From positions 46,201-110,200 of the forward strand of contig NZ_JAERVK010000017.1 of the NCBI RefSeq assembly GCF_016745425.1: a stretch of 64,000 nt of DNA. The letters are read 5' to 3'. This document shows positions 18,691-29,294 of the stretch, piece after piece. The position numbers and the translations under genes were made by a program. The notes under the pieces were generated by a model that saw nothing but the letters and a program-made list of their open reading frames with translations, did no database searches and was not told the DNA's origin. Numbering within the stretch: the stretch's first letter is position 1; the number at the start of each line of letters is the position of its first letter. The DNA is from Candidatus Methylomicrobium oryzae (lineage in GTDB: Bacteria > Pseudomonadota > Gammaproteobacteria > Methylococcales > Methylomonadaceae).

Positions 18691-19087
18691 CCTCCGTGAT
18701 AGCTGTTCACAGAGACAATCAAGGCGGTAGCCGGCTGGGCTACCCCTGCTAAGTTATTGAAATAAGAGAATTATCTCATAGTCTTGTGATGGTCGCCTCT
18801 AAGGCGGCCGGTAAACCACGGCCCGAATACTGTTGCCCGAAGGCAGATGGCTGCCTCAGCTTTGTCTGTTTCTCTGCGCCCGTTCCGTTTCAGGGGTACT
18901 TCCAGTCTTTCCTTACTGCCTGATAGTCCGCGTTTGTCCGGTCCGAGAGGCGCCGGTTCCTATTCCGTCAGGCACTGCCCCTAAGGCTTGTTTTTTGCTA
19001 ACCATTACCCGGGCGGGGCGTTTGCGCCTATCTGTTCGCGTAAGCTGGTTTGCGGCAGACAGTACTTGAGTAAAAATCGGGGGCGAT
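18691..19087. other. Intergenic region with several hairpins, no gene seen
   Basis: About 400 bp. Hairpins are GGTAGCC/GGCTACC (18726-18744, possible oad terminator without a T-tract), GGTCGCCT/AGGCGGCC (18791-18809) and GGCAG/CTGCC (18842-18855). A distant pair is TGCCTGA/TCAGGCA (18917-18923, 18968-18974). No protein frame is persuasive. A structured RNA is possible but I match it to no known family. Confidence 0.35.
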
Positions 19088-19136
19088 AAAAAAAGCCGCT
19101 CCGGTTTTCCCAGTTGTGGGGAATGGCCGGAGCGGC
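19088..19136 (-). terminator. Terminator of the OmpA-family lipoprotein gene
   Basis: On the minus strand, GCCGCTCCGG/CCGGAGCGGC forms a 10-bp perfect stem followed by seven T residues (A-run at 19088-19094 on the plus strand). It lies about 65 bp past the stop codon of the OmpA-like gene. Confidence 0.85.
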
Positions 19137-19200
19137 CTTGGGGGTGCGCAATACCGGACGGATCGAAGTGTCCGTCCGGAGTCGCGAAGAACGCCGGGTT

Positions 19201-20394
19201 CTAGCGGATAACCTTCAGTTCGACGCGGCGGTTGTTCGCGCGGCCTTCTTCGGTATCGTTGGTATCGATAGGGTGAGTCAGGCCGTAACCGACCGGCGTT
19301 AATGCTGCGTTGCTGCCGACATGCTTGCTCAGGTAATTGGCCACTGCTGTCGCACGCCGTTCGGAAAGTTTTTGGTTGTACTCGGCCGAGGCGGTATTGC
19401 TGGTATGGCCTTGTACTTCGATCGTCACGCCCGGATTATTGTTGATGACCTGAGCCGCCCTGTCCAGTTCTTCGTGGTACTCAGGCTTGATATTGCTTTT
19501 GTCATTGTCGAATTTGACGTCGACAATCCAGCAGCCGAATTGATTGACATGAGCACCTTTCAGCGTATCGGGGCAGCGGTCGTTGCAATCGTTGACGCCG
19601 TCGCCGTCGCTGTCGAGCGATTCACAGCCGGGAGCGGCCGCGGGAGCCGCCGGCTTCAGGAAAACATTCTTGACGAATTCCGCCATGCCGTCCGGCGTTG
19701 CGATGTTTTCCGCATCGGCGCGGAAACCGCAGCCGGCGATATCGGACAAGCTGTTCAGCAATAATTTGCCGTTCTCTTCGTGTTTGTTGCCGACCCAGAC
19801 CGAGTAAACGCAAAGCCGGTCGCCGTATTGCTGCTTCAGGGCCTGCACGGCGGGAACCGGGCTGGCCTGGAGCTCGTATCCATCGCTGAGGATCAGCAAG
19901 GCGATACGGCCCGAGGTTCCGGAAAGGTCGGAAGCTGCGGCCTCGACCGCTGCGTGCATTGGAGATCCGCCGCTTGCGCAGGCCAGGGCATCGATCCCCG
20001 TGTTGAAGGCGGATTTGGAATAAGCGGTCAGCGGCAGATTATAAAGTGTGCTTTCCCATCCGCTGCAAGGGCCGAAACCGAAGCTGCGGATGCCGGAGGT
20101 CAATTTCAGGTCGGGAATGGTCTGGTTTACTCGGGAAAGAATGGCTTTTTCAACCGAAAGTTTTGCGGGTGCATGGCCGGACGAGAAACCGGAGCCGAGA
20201 TACTCTTCGCTCATCGAAGAGGAAGAATCGTTAATTACATAAAAGTTATCGGTTTTTTGTTGATACTGCCCGGAGGTCAGCAATTCGTTCAGATCCCTGG
20301 CCGAAAAAGGCTCGGTCGTGCTTATGGGAGTCGATGCGCAACCGGAAAGGAATAAGGCCCCCAGCGACGCGGCGGCAATGAGTGATTTATTCAT
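19201..20394 (-). CDS. OmpA-family lipoprotein with N-terminal VWA-like domain
   Basis: The protein has 397 residues. A lipoprotein signal has lipobox LSGC (Cys19). Residues about 45-240 resemble a VWA domain: YVINDSSSSMSEEY as a MIDAS-like motif, then GGSPMHAAVEAAASDL and ALLILSDGYE. Next comes an acidic calcium-binding thrombospondin-3-like repeat (DSDGDGVNDCNDRCPDT). A C-terminal OmpA peptidoglycan-binding domain (about 290-397) has VQGHTSNTASAEYNQKLSERR and NNRRVE. It probably tethers the outer membrane to peptidoglycan while presenting a VWA module. It is divergent from gltX and carries its own terminator. Confidence 0.88.
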   Translation of the reverse strand: MNKSLIAAASLGALFLSGCASTPISTTEPFSARDLNELLTSGQYQQKTDNFYVINDSSSSMSEEYLGSGFSSGHAPAKLSVEKAILSRVNQTIPDLKLTSGIRSFGFGPCSGWESTLYNLPLTAYSKSAFNTGIDALACASGGSPMHAAVEAAASDLSGTSGRIALLILSDGYELQASPVPAVQALKQQYGDRLCVYSVWVGNKHEENGKLLLNSLSDIAGCGFRADAENIATPDGMAEFVKNVFLKPAAPAAAPGCESLDSDGDGVNDCNDRCPDTLKGAHVNQFGCWIVDVKFDNDKSNIKPEYHEELDRAAQVINNNPGVTIEVQGHTSNTASAEYNQKLSERRATAVANYLSKHVGSNAALTPVGYGLTHPIDTNDTEEGRANNRRVELKVIR

Positions 20395-20667
20395 TGAAAA
20401 TCTCCTTGTTACAAAACGATGAGATAAAGTTATTGCACAGTATCAGCAACAGTCCCGGATTCTAACATTGTCGATATGTTTTGAGTAGTTTATTTTGAGG
20501 CGGGTTGAACTTTTAAGATATTTTTCATACAGATTCGCCCTCTGCAGCAAAACGGATAATTCATCGGGTTCGGGAGCCGAAAAAAGAAGGTTTTCCGGGA
20601 ATTGTAGCCAATGCCCGATAAAGGCTAAAATAACAGGTTAAATACCTTCATTTCACCATGGAATTCA

Positions 20668-22074
20668 ATGACAATTACTACACGTTTTGCCCCGAGTCCC
20701 ACCGGATACCTCCATATCGGCGGTGCCCGTACCGCGCTTTTTTCCTGGCTTTATGCCCGTAAACACGGCGGCGACTTTATCTTGCGCATCGAAGATACGG
20801 ACCTCGAACGATCAACGCAGGAGTCGGTCAACGCGATTCTCGAAGGCATGACCTGGCTTGGTCTTGAATACGATAAAGGACCGTTCTATCAAACGCATCA
20901 TTTCGATCGTTACAAGGAGATTATTCAGCAACTACTGGCTCAGGGTGATGCTTATTATTGTTGCTGCAGCAAGGAAGAGCTGGAAGCGGTGCGTAACGAG
21001 CAGATGGCCAATAAAGAAAAACCCCGTTACAACGGCAAATGCCGGGATAAAGGCTATAAAGGCGACGACGGACGCGATTACGTGGTCCGTTTTAAAAATC
21101 CGCTCGACGGCGTCGTTACGATCAACGATGTGGTCAAAGGCGAGATTGTGGTTGCCAATAAGGAATTGGATGATCTGGTGATTGCGCGGACGGACGGTTC
21201 GCCCACTTACAATCTGACTGTCGTGGTCGACGACATGGATATGAAAGTTACACACGTGATCCGCGGCGACGACCATATCAACAATACCCCCCGGCAGATG
21301 AACATTCTGGAAGCGTTGGGAGCTCCTTTGCCGTTATATGCGCATTTGCCGATGATTCTCGGTCCGGACGGCGCGCGGCTGTCCAAGCGGCATGGTGCGG
21401 TTAGCGTGATGCAATTCCGCGACGACGGTTATTTGCCGGAAGCCCTGCTGAACTATCTGGTGCGCCTCGGCTGGTCGCACGGCGATCAGGAGGTTTTTTC
21501 GGTCGACGAGATGGTCGAATATTTTGAACTGGAGAACGTGAATGTTTCCGCTTCGACGTTCAATACTAAAAAGCTGCTGTGGCTGAACCATCACTACATC
21601 ATGAACAGTGACCCGGCGCATATCGCACGCCATTTGAGCTGGCATATCGGTCAACTGGGCATCGATCCTTCGGAGGGACCGGCCTTGGTCGAAGTAGTAA
21701 AAGCACAAAGGGAGCGCAGCCAGACTTTGGTTGAGATGGCGCGGGCGAGTGCTTTTTTCTACCGCGATTTTGAGGGGTACGATGAAAAAGCGGTTAAAAA
21801 GAACTTCAGCGCCGAAGCCGGGGAGGTCTTGGCCGCATTGTATGACCGGTTTGCCGAAACCGACGACTGGCAGAAAGAGGCGCTGCATCAGGTAATCGTC
21901 GATCTGGCTGAAGCGAAAGCATTGGGCATGGGCAAGGTGGCGCAGCCGCTGCGCGTGGCGGTGACCGGTACGGCAGTATCGCCGGCGATCGACGTGACCC
22001 TGGCGCTGCTCGGCAAGGGTAAGACCTTGTCCAGAATACGAAAAGCGATCGAGATGATAAAAAGTTTAAATTAA
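20668..22074 (+). CDS. gltX: Glutamyl-tRNA synthetase
   Basis: The protein has 468 residues, the usual length for bacterial GluRS. It is a class I synthetase with the HIGH motif as GYLHIGGA (13-20) and the KMSKS motif as RLSKR (237-241). The Rossmann-fold motif [11 protein letters not shown] comes just after the first. It charges tRNA-Glu in the cytoplasm. Two tRNA-Glu genes and a tRNA-Ala gene lie within 350 bp downstream on the same strand, so a common transcript with its substrate tRNAs is possible. Confidence 0.97.
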   Translation: MTITTRFAPSPTGYLHIGGARTALFSWLYARKHGGDFILRIEDTDLERSTQESVNAILEGMTWLGLEYDKGPFYQTHHFDRYKEIIQQLLAQGDAYYCCCSKEELEAVRNEQMANKEKPRYNGKCRDKGYKGDDGRDYVVRFKNPLDGVVTINDVVKGEIVVANKELDDLVIARTDGSPTYNLTVVVDDMDMKVTHVIRGDDHINNTPRQMNILEALGAPLPLYAHLPMILGPDGARLSKRHGAVSVMQFRDDGYLPEALLNYLVRLGWSHGDQEVFSVDEMVEYFELENVNVSASTFNTKKLLWLNHHYIMNSDPAHIARHLSWHIGQLGIDPSEGPALVEVVKAQRERSQTLVEMARASAFFYRDFEGYDEKAVKKNFSAEAGEVLAALYDRFAETDDWQKEALHQVIVDLAEAKALGMGKVAQPLRVAVTGTAVSPAIDVTLALLGKGKTLSRIRKAIEMIKSLN

Positions 22075-22122
22075 AGTTGGACAGAAGCAGTAATTACTGT
22101 ATAATGGCCTTTCTTAACTGAT

Positions 22123-22198
<76 letters not shown>

Positions 22199-22226
22199 AA
22201 TCAGTCGGATTGAAGCTTAATTTGTT

Positions 22227-22302
22227 GTCCCCATCGTCTAGCGGCCTAGGACACTGCCCTTTCACGGCGGTAACAGGGGTTCGAACCCCCTTGGGGACGC
22301 CA
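22227..22302 (+). tRNA. tRNA-Glu (anticodon TTC), first copy
   Basis: The sequence begins GTCCCCATCGTCTAGCGGCC. The anticodon stem CTGCC/GGCGG encloses loop CTTTCAC with TTC. The T-arm is AGGGGTTCGAACCCCCT and CCA is encoded. It is 76 nt long and identical to the second copy. Confidence 0.97.
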
Positions 22303-22407
22303 TTAAACACTAGATCGCCTATTGTTTAATGTTAGACACTGATTAGGTGGATATCAGGCCGGCATTTTAGCTTGTTTGATAGCATGATGCCAGACAGATC
22401 CAATTCT

Positions 22408-22483
22408 GTCCCCATCGTCTAGCGGCCTAGGACACTGCCCTTTCACGGCGGTAACAGGGGTTCGAACCCCCTTGGGGACGCCA
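22408..22483 (+). tRNA. tRNA-Glu (anticodon TTC), second copy
   Basis: It is identical over 76 nt to the copy at 22227, with a 105-bp spacer between them. It is followed 8 bp later by a strong terminator that probably ends the tRNA transcript. Confidence 0.97.
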
Positions 22484-22490
22484 TCTTTGA

Positions 22491-22521
22491 AGGGCTATCC
22501 GAATGAGGATAGCCCTTTTTT
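22491..22521 (+). terminator. Terminator of the tRNA cluster
   Basis: A perfect 10-bp stem AGGGCTATCC/GGATAGCCCT with a 6-nt loop runs into a T-tract. Confidence 0.9.
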
Positions 22522-22772
22522 ATTGCCTGCGATTTAGTGATGTTGACATTTCGTCGCAATCCTACAAAACCTAGTCCATTTTGAGTGAAGACGTTCTGCA
22601 GAACGGGATTGAGTGATGAGTACTGAAAACTGCTTTGAGCCCTTCTGCTATAACATGAACGCGTTGATGGGGCTTCCATAGATGCTGAACCGGCAGCAGC
22701 TTACCATGACGTTGATTGCCGGTCGGATATTCCGGCAATAGCCTATCTGCTGATCCTATTTTTTAATCGACT

Positions 22773-24035
22773 ATGAAAATCGGCATTCAAACCTGGGGTT
22801 CCAACGGTGACGTCCGGCCCATGCTGGCGCTGGCCGATGGCCTGCGGAAAGCCGGCCATCAGGTCACGTTGGCGGTCAGCAGTATCGACAATCAAAGTTA
22901 CCGATCGATCTGCGAGCAGATGCGGATTGGCTACCGGCAAATACCCGAGCGTTTCGCTTTCGATATGGAAGATTTTGCCGAGCGCTCGTTTCGGATGAAT
23001 CCTTTGCAGTGGCTGAAGGCATTGCTGGATGAAGCCTTCTTTCCGGTCGAACCGTTAATCTATCAAGCCGCGCAGTCATTAGTGGCAGAAAACGATTGCG
23101 TGATCGGTCATCACTTTCTTTACCCGTTAAAACTGGCGGCGACGCTGCAAGATAAGCCATTTTTCAGCGTAACGCTCTGTCATGCGGCCGTTCCTGCTTC
23201 CGCTTTGCCGCCGTTCGGATTTCCGGATTTAGGCAAGCACCTCAATCCGATCAGTTGGAAACTGTTGGATGCGATTTTCAACTGGGCTTTGAAGCAACCT
23301 TTGACCCGGCTATGGCGAGAGGCCGGTCTGATGCCGCCCGCCCATATGCTCAGCGAACTCCTGACTTCGCAGCAGTTGAACCTGGTGGCGGTCGATCCGG
23401 TGTTTTGCCAGGGCAGAGAGGATTGGCCCGCATTTCATCAAGCTTGCGGATTTCTCAACTTGACCGAAGATACCCGGCGCTGGCAGTGGCCTGAATCGTT
23501 GCTGGCTTTTCTGGAAACAGGGCCGGCACCGGCGTACATGACCTTCGGCAGTCTGCAGCAGGCGGTCCCGGAATGGAGTATGGAGCTATTTTTACAGGCG
23601 GCGGAAAAATCCGGCTGCCGAGCTATCGTCCAGAGCAGTTCCCCGCGTTATCCGGCGGGCAGCCAACAAGGCAATGTCTATTTTATCGGCAAACATCCCC
23701 ATCAGCCGGTCTTTGGCCGTTGTGCGGCGGTCGTGCATCACGGCGGCGCGGGCACGACGCAGGCGGCGACGCGCGCCGGCTGCCCTTCCGTGGCGGTACC
23801 GTTCATGGAAGAGCAGCTATTTTGGGCAACGCAGCTTCAGAGAATGGGGTTGGCGGGCAAACCGCTGCCGGCGAAAAGGGTTAACGCCGATGCGTTGGCG
23901 CAGGCCGTTGCGAACATTATCTCGGACCCTGGATATGGCAGCCGCGCCCAACGCATCGGCGAACAAATGCGAGCGCACGATGGCGTTGCCGAAGCCGTCG
24001 AGTTACTGACGGTAAAATTTCGATCCGTTATTTAA
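22773..24035 (+). CDS. Glycosyltransferase family 1 (UGT / sterol-glucosyltransferase-like)
   Basis: The protein has 420 residues with a GT-B fold. The N-terminal motif MKIGIQTWGSNGDVRPMLAL matches the GSxGDVxP nucleotide-sugar glycosyltransferase signature. The C-terminal donor-binding motif is HHGGAGTTQAATRAGCPSVAVPF (about 324-346), followed by EEQLFWATQLQRMG. This class glucosylates sterols, lipids or small secondary metabolites. In a type I methanotroph a sterol or hopanoid-like acceptor is conceivable but unproven. It lies 14 bp upstream of an Old Yellow Enzyme gene, probably in the same transcript. Confidence 0.88.
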   Translation: MKIGIQTWGSNGDVRPMLALADGLRKAGHQVTLAVSSIDNQSYRSICEQMRIGYRQIPERFAFDMEDFAERSFRMNPLQWLKALLDEAFFPVEPLIYQAAQSLVAENDCVIGHHFLYPLKLAATLQDKPFFSVTLCHAAVPASALPPFGFPDLGKHLNPISWKLLDAIFNWALKQPLTRLWREAGLMPPAHMLSELLTSQQLNLVAVDPVFCQGREDWPAFHQACGFLNLTEDTRRWQWPESLLAFLETGPAPAYMTFGSLQQAVPEWSMELFLQAAEKSGCRAIVQSSSPRYPAGSQQGNVYFIGKHPHQPVFGRCAAVVHHGGAGTTQAATRAGCPSVAVPFMEEQLFWATQLQRMGLAGKPLPAKRVNADALAQAVANIISDPGYGSRAQRIGEQMRAHDGVAEAVELLTVKFRSVI

Positions 24036-24049
24036 GAAAGGAGCATAAA

Positions 24050-25141
24050 GTGAATATTCTGTTTGACGCGCTCAAAGTCGGCGACCTCGAGTTGCCCAAC
24101 CGCATCGTGATGGCGCCATTGACCCGCTGCCGCGCCGGCGTAGGCAGAGTGCCCAATGCGCTGATGGCGGAGTATTATGCGCAACGAGCCACTGCCGGAT
24201 TGATTTTAAGCGAGGCGACCTGTGTTTCCCCGCACGGCGTCGGCTATCCCGACACGCCGGGTATCTGGTCGCACGAACAAGTCGAGGGCTGGAAACAAGT
24301 CACTCGAGCTGTGCATGACGCAGGCGGGAGGATTTTCTTACAGTTATGGCATGTCGGCAGGGTCTCGCATCCGGATTTCCTGAACGGAGAATTGCCCGTG
24401 GCGCCGAGCGCGATTGCGCCTGCGGGTCAGGTGAGCTTGTTGCGTCCCCAGCGCGAGTTTGTGACGCCGAGGGCATTGGAAGCGGCTGAAATTCCCGGCA
24501 TCGTCGAAGCCTACCGGAAAGGCGCAGAAAATGCCGAACGGGCCGGGTTCGACGGGGTGGAAATCCACGGTGCTAACGGTTATCTGCTCGACCAGTTCCT
24601 GCAGGACAGCACCAACCATCGCGAAGACGAGTATGGCGGCTCCATAGAAAATCGGGCCCGACTGCTGCTGCAAGTTACCGATGCGGCTATCTCCGTCTGG
24701 GGCAGGGGCCGGGTCGGAGTCCATCTTGCGCCCCGAGGCGATGCGCATTCGATGGGCGATTCGCAGCCTTTGCAGACGTTCGGTTATGTCGCAGAGCAAC
24801 TGGGCAGGCGCGGCATCGCCTTTATATTTACGCGGGAGTCTCTGGGAGCCGACCGCATCAGCCCGGCATTGAAAAAACGTTTCGGCGGTGTTTTGATTGC
24901 GAATGAAGGATTCAACCGCGATACGGCCGAGCAAGTGATCGTTGCAGGCGAAGCGGATGCCGTTTCGTTTGGCAAAGACTTCATTGCCAATTCTGATTTG
25001 GTGCGCCGTCTGCAACTGAATGTGGCGTTAAACCCTTACGATACTGCGACATTCTACGGCTACGGGCTGCCCGATTCGAAAGTCGGCTATACGGATTATC
25101 CTTGTTGGGACTCGGCCAAAGGGGCAGAAAAGATCAGCTAA
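24050..25141 (+). CDS. Old Yellow Enzyme / NemA-type alkene reductase
   Basis: The protein has 363 residues, and the start is GTG at 24050 after AGGAG. It is an FMN-binding TIM barrel with family signatures NRIVMAPLTRCRA, LILSEATCVSPHGVGYPDTPGIWS, QLWHVGRVSHPDF, EIHGANGYLLDQFLQD and DEYGGSIENRARL. The His-Gly-Ala-Asn of IHGAN provides the active-site His and Asn. It reduces activated alkenes, nitro-esters or maleimides with NAD(P)H. It is co-oriented with and close to the glycosyltransferase gene, but a shared pathway is not evident. Confidence 0.94.
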   Translation: MNILFDALKVGDLELPNRIVMAPLTRCRAGVGRVPNALMAEYYAQRATAGLILSEATCVSPHGVGYPDTPGIWSHEQVEGWKQVTRAVHDAGGRIFLQLWHVGRVSHPDFLNGELPVAPSAIAPAGQVSLLRPQREFVTPRALEAAEIPGIVEAYRKGAENAERAGFDGVEIHGANGYLLDQFLQDSTNHREDEYGGSIENRARLLLQVTDAAISVWGRGRVGVHLAPRGDAHSMGDSQPLQTFGYVAEQLGRRGIAFIFTRESLGADRISPALKKRFGGVLIANEGFNRDTAEQVIVAGEADAVSFGKDFIANSDLVRRLQLNVALNPYDTATFYGYGLPDSKVGYTDYPCWDSAKGAEKIS

Positions 25142-25250
25142 TAGATTGCTAAAGCATCGAAGCTTCCCACTGCTACACACTCTTTCTTTTGGAGCCAAAT
25201 GGGGCTATCGGGATGCAATGGCGATAGGCATGAAATTCCGCTTTTTGCGC

Positions 25251-26231
25251 CTAATTCAGCCGAATCGCATTTTGACCGAGACTCGGCCTTAAACTAATCG
25301 ATAATTCCTTGGCCAATTGTTCGAGGCCGGATCTCGCGATGAATATCAGCCGGCCACATCGGTCTTGATCGGCGCGTATCGGTAGATTGACCGGCGGATA
25401 TAAACGGCCTGCTGCGGCATGAATGGCCCAGGCTTCGGTCGGCTCCGGCGAATAGACGATGCCTTTGATTCTGAGTAACTCGTCCGGATACCGAGCGAGT
25501 AATGCCTGCAATACGGATTGTAAGTGAGGCAGGTTGGGCGCATGGTCCAGGTAAAGCGATAAGCTTCGGAAGTTGTGCTCCGGCGATGACGCTTCGCTGG
25601 GCAGCCGGCGCAAGGGAAGCGGTCCAACGCTTAGCAAGCCTGCTGCATCGAAGGAGTCGAGCGTCGCAACCATTGTCGGCGTTGTCGGAGCAAGGGTTTT
25701 CAAATGCGTGGAGAGTTCTGCAATTTGCGAATCCTCGGCCCAATCGGCATGGGTCAACAGCAGCGCATCTGCCCAAGCGACTTGAGCCCGCGCCTCGGCG
25801 TGGCGGTCGAGTTGGGTACAAGCCGATGGAATGGCCAGCGTTGCTATGGTCTGCTGTAAGGCGTAGCGCTTGGCGATCCAGGGTTCGCGCAGCAGCGTAT
25901 CCAGGAGCGGTTCCGGGCTGGCGACGCCGCTGGCCTCGATAATCAGGCGCGCGAAGGGTTTTTCCGCCGCACCGTTCCAGGCCATCCACAAATTCTTCAA
26001 GGTGGGTGCCAAGGTGCCTTTGATTTGGCAACACAAACACCCGCCCGACAACACCGTCATCGGGATGGACTGGTCCTTCAATAAATCCTGATCAACCGGC
26101 GTGCTGCCGAATTCGTTGATAATGACGGCCGTTTTGATGCCGTCCGTCAGCAATCGATTCAGCAGCGTGGTCTTGCCGCTGCCCAGGAAGCCGGTCAGGA
26201 CGATGATTGGGATTCTGCTCGGGGTTATCAT
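25251..26231 (-). CDS. COG0523 (CobW/YjiA family) G3E GTPase, putative metallochaperone
   Basis: The protein has 326 residues. Walker A is GFLGSGKT (14-21), and the COG0523 metal-binding motif CLCC (Cys65, Cys67, Cys68) lies in LSGGCLCCQIKG. The conserved Glu of VIINEFG is present. The base-specificity motif, normally NKxD or TKxD, appears as THAD in LLLTHADW, so it is non-standard. A C-terminal CobW_C-like domain (about 215-310) ends the protein. Family members insert or traffic Zn or Co. The next gene upstream encodes a class II (divalent-metal-dependent) aldolase, a plausible client. No Zur-like palindrome was found nearby. Confidence 0.88.
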   Translation of the reverse strand: MITPSRIPIIVLTGFLGSGKTTLLNRLLTDGIKTAVIINEFGSTPVDQDLLKDQSIPMTVLSGGCLCCQIKGTLAPTLKNLWMAWNGAAEKPFARLIIEASGVASPEPLLDTLLREPWIAKRYALQQTIATLAIPSACTQLDRHAEARAQVAWADALLLTHADWAEDSQIAELSTHLKTLAPTTPTMVATLDSFDAAGLLSVGPLPLRRLPSEASSPEHNFRSLSLYLDHAPNLPHLQSVLQALLARYPDELLRIKGIVYSPEPTEAWAIHAAAGRLYPPVNLPIRADQDRCGRLIFIARSGLEQLAKELSISLRPSLGQNAIRLN

Positions 26232-26361
26232 TTTTTCAGGCCCTGACGGCTCGTCATTGAAAAAATCGTATGATCGGGCTGACGTCGAATTAACGGGGCA
26301 GATTGATATTACACGTCATTCACACGTTGAAAACGAAATTTCATCGCTCGTTTTCTTTATC

Positions 26362-27399
26362 TTACTGGTAACGTCTTGCCATCTCGCGCAAGGGCACGAC
26401 TTTGATTTTGCCGGCATGCCCTGCCGAGCCGAAGGCCTCGTAACGGGCCTGACACAATGCTTGCATCGCCTCTCTGGCCGCTTGGTAAATCTTGCGGGCA
26501 TCCAGGTCGGGTGCATGTTCAGGCTGGGCGACATAGCGCCGGATGGCTCCGGTCGACGCCATACGTAAATCGGTATCGATATTGACTTTACGGACCCCGT
26601 ATTTAATCCCTTCGACAATTTCAGCCACCGGCACGCCATAGGTTTGCGGAATGTCGCCGCCGTACTCATTGATGATTTCCAGCCAATCCTGCGGGACTGA
26701 ACTGGAGCCGTGCATCACGAAGTGGGTATTCGGCAAACGTTGCTGCAAGGTTTTCAAGCGGCTGATCACCAGCACTTCGCCGGTCGGCGGCTTGCTGAAT
26801 TTATAAGCGCCGTGGCTGGTGCCGATCGCGACGGCCAACGCATCGATTTGCGTTTGCCTGACAAATTCAACCGCTTCGTCCGGGTCGGTCAGCAATCGGC
26901 TGTGGTCCGGGTGGCCTGGCGACTTTGGGTTTGCCGCATCGCCTTGGGTTTCCAGCGAGCCTAGGCAGCCGATTTCGCCCTCCACGGAGACCCCGCAGGC
27001 ATGGGCCATGTTGACTACGGTACGCGTGACTTCGACGTTATACTCGAAAGAGGCCGGGGTTTTCATGTCTTCCAAGAGCGATCCGTCCATCATCACCGAG
27101 CTGAAGCCGGATTGAACGGCTTGCGCGCAGATAGCTGGAGTAGGCGCATGATCCCGGTGCATCACGACCGGAATATGCGGATATTGCTCGACCGCGGCCA
27201 GAATCAAATGGCGCAAAAACACCTCGCCTGCATAGCGGTTAGCGCCGGCCGAGCCTTGCATGATCACCGGGCTGTCGCAGGCATCCGCTGCCTGCATGAT
27301 GGCCTGAACCTGTTCCATGTTGCTGACGTTGAAGGCGGGAACGGCAAAGCCATGCTCCGCCGCATAATCCAAAACTTGTCGCAATGACGCTAAAGCCAT
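26362..27399 (-). CDS. fba: Fructose-bisphosphate aldolase, class II
   Basis: The protein has 345 residues, typical of the Calvin-cycle/class II-B aldolase subtype. Metal-binding His residues fall in VVMHRDHAP and GTSHGAYK, and a further metal-binding stretch is FVMHGSSSVP. Catalytic and phosphate-binding motifs are VMMDGS, VEGEIGCLG and VRKVNIDTDLRMA. It interconverts fructose-1,6-bisphosphate with DHAP and glyceraldehyde-3-phosphate, the cleavage step of the ribulose monophosphate/EMP route in type I methanotrophs. The ATG has AAGGAG upstream. It is followed by the COG0523 GTPase gene 130 bp away on the same strand. Confidence 0.95.
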   Translation of the reverse strand: MALASLRQVLDYAAEHGFAVPAFNVSNMEQVQAIMQAADACDSPVIMQGSAGANRYAGEVFLRHLILAAVEQYPHIPVVMHRDHAPTPAICAQAVQSGFSSVMMDGSLLEDMKTPASFEYNVEVTRTVVNMAHACGVSVEGEIGCLGSLETQGDAANPKSPGHPDHSRLLTDPDEAVEFVRQTQIDALAVAIGTSHGAYKFSKPPTGEVLVISRLKTLQQRLPNTHFVMHGSSSVPQDWLEIINEYGGDIPQTYGVPVAEIVEGIKYGVRKVNIDTDLRMASTGAIRRYVAQPEHAPDLDARKIYQAAREAMQALCQARYEAFGSAGHAGKIKVVPLREMARRYQ

Positions 27400-27510
27400 G
27401 CTCGGCGCTCCTTACTGGGTTTGATTTTTTGGTTTTACTATCACCTGAGGATCACCTTGGGCAGGTGATGGGTGAGGAAAGGGGAGTAGTATGTTGGGTT
27501 ATGATGCGAT

Positions 27511-27845
27511 GTGCAATATAGAAACGTATTCCTGCGCCGCAGGGTCATCATGAGTCTGAATGACTTATTTAGCGAAGCGTTTACAGGAATAAAAGCGGAT
27601 GCTGACCTATGGGGCGGCGTTACAGCAAACCAAAGATTGCTGACCAACATTCCCATCAACAACTTTCGAGAGAATTCGGAAAAGCTACTTTACTGGGAAA
27701 ATTGAAGACGCTTCGCAATTTTTCAACCTCCGCTCAAAATTTCCCCCCCCTTTCTTGGTTGGGCGATAGCCGTAACCGAGCATTTTTTAGCCTCGATATG
27801 CCGGGTTACGGTGCGTCAATTCATACGAAAGGTGTAAAACGATAA
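27511..27845 (+). pseudogene. Possible decayed remnant, weakly EngB/YihA GTPase-like
   Basis: Two overlapping short frames occupy this gap. The second (27609-27845) reads ...GKATLLGKLKTLRNFSTS... and later FFSLDMPGYGAS. These loosely resemble the P-loop and the DLPGYGYA switch II motif of EngB/YihA GTPases, but the spacing is compressed and the Walker A is corrupted. There is no Shine-Dalgarno and no complete domain. I treat it as a possible gene fossil, or chance, in the 485-bp gap between fba and ntrC. Confidence 0.2.
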
Positions 27846-27884
27846 GGGCTTAAACTGTGCAGAGGCAGGAGACGTACGGAAAAA

Positions 27885-29286
<1,402 letters not shown>

Positions 29287-29294
<8 letters not shown>

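Noticed and set aside
22227..22483. Duplicate tRNA-Glu genes as flanks (att sites) of an integrated element
   Set aside because: Only 105 bp separate them, with no integrase or foreign genes. A simple tandem tRNA duplication explains it.
22443..22679. Minus-strand frame of 78 codons ending in MASPRGFEPLLPP
   Set aside because: Its 3' part is the antisense of the second tRNA-Glu. The SPRGFEPLLPP ending is a well-known false protein produced by tRNA-Glu genes.
26232..26361. Zur box near the COG0523 GTPase gene
   Set aside because: No GTTATA-N-TATAAC-type palindrome is found upstream of the GTPase gene or of fba.
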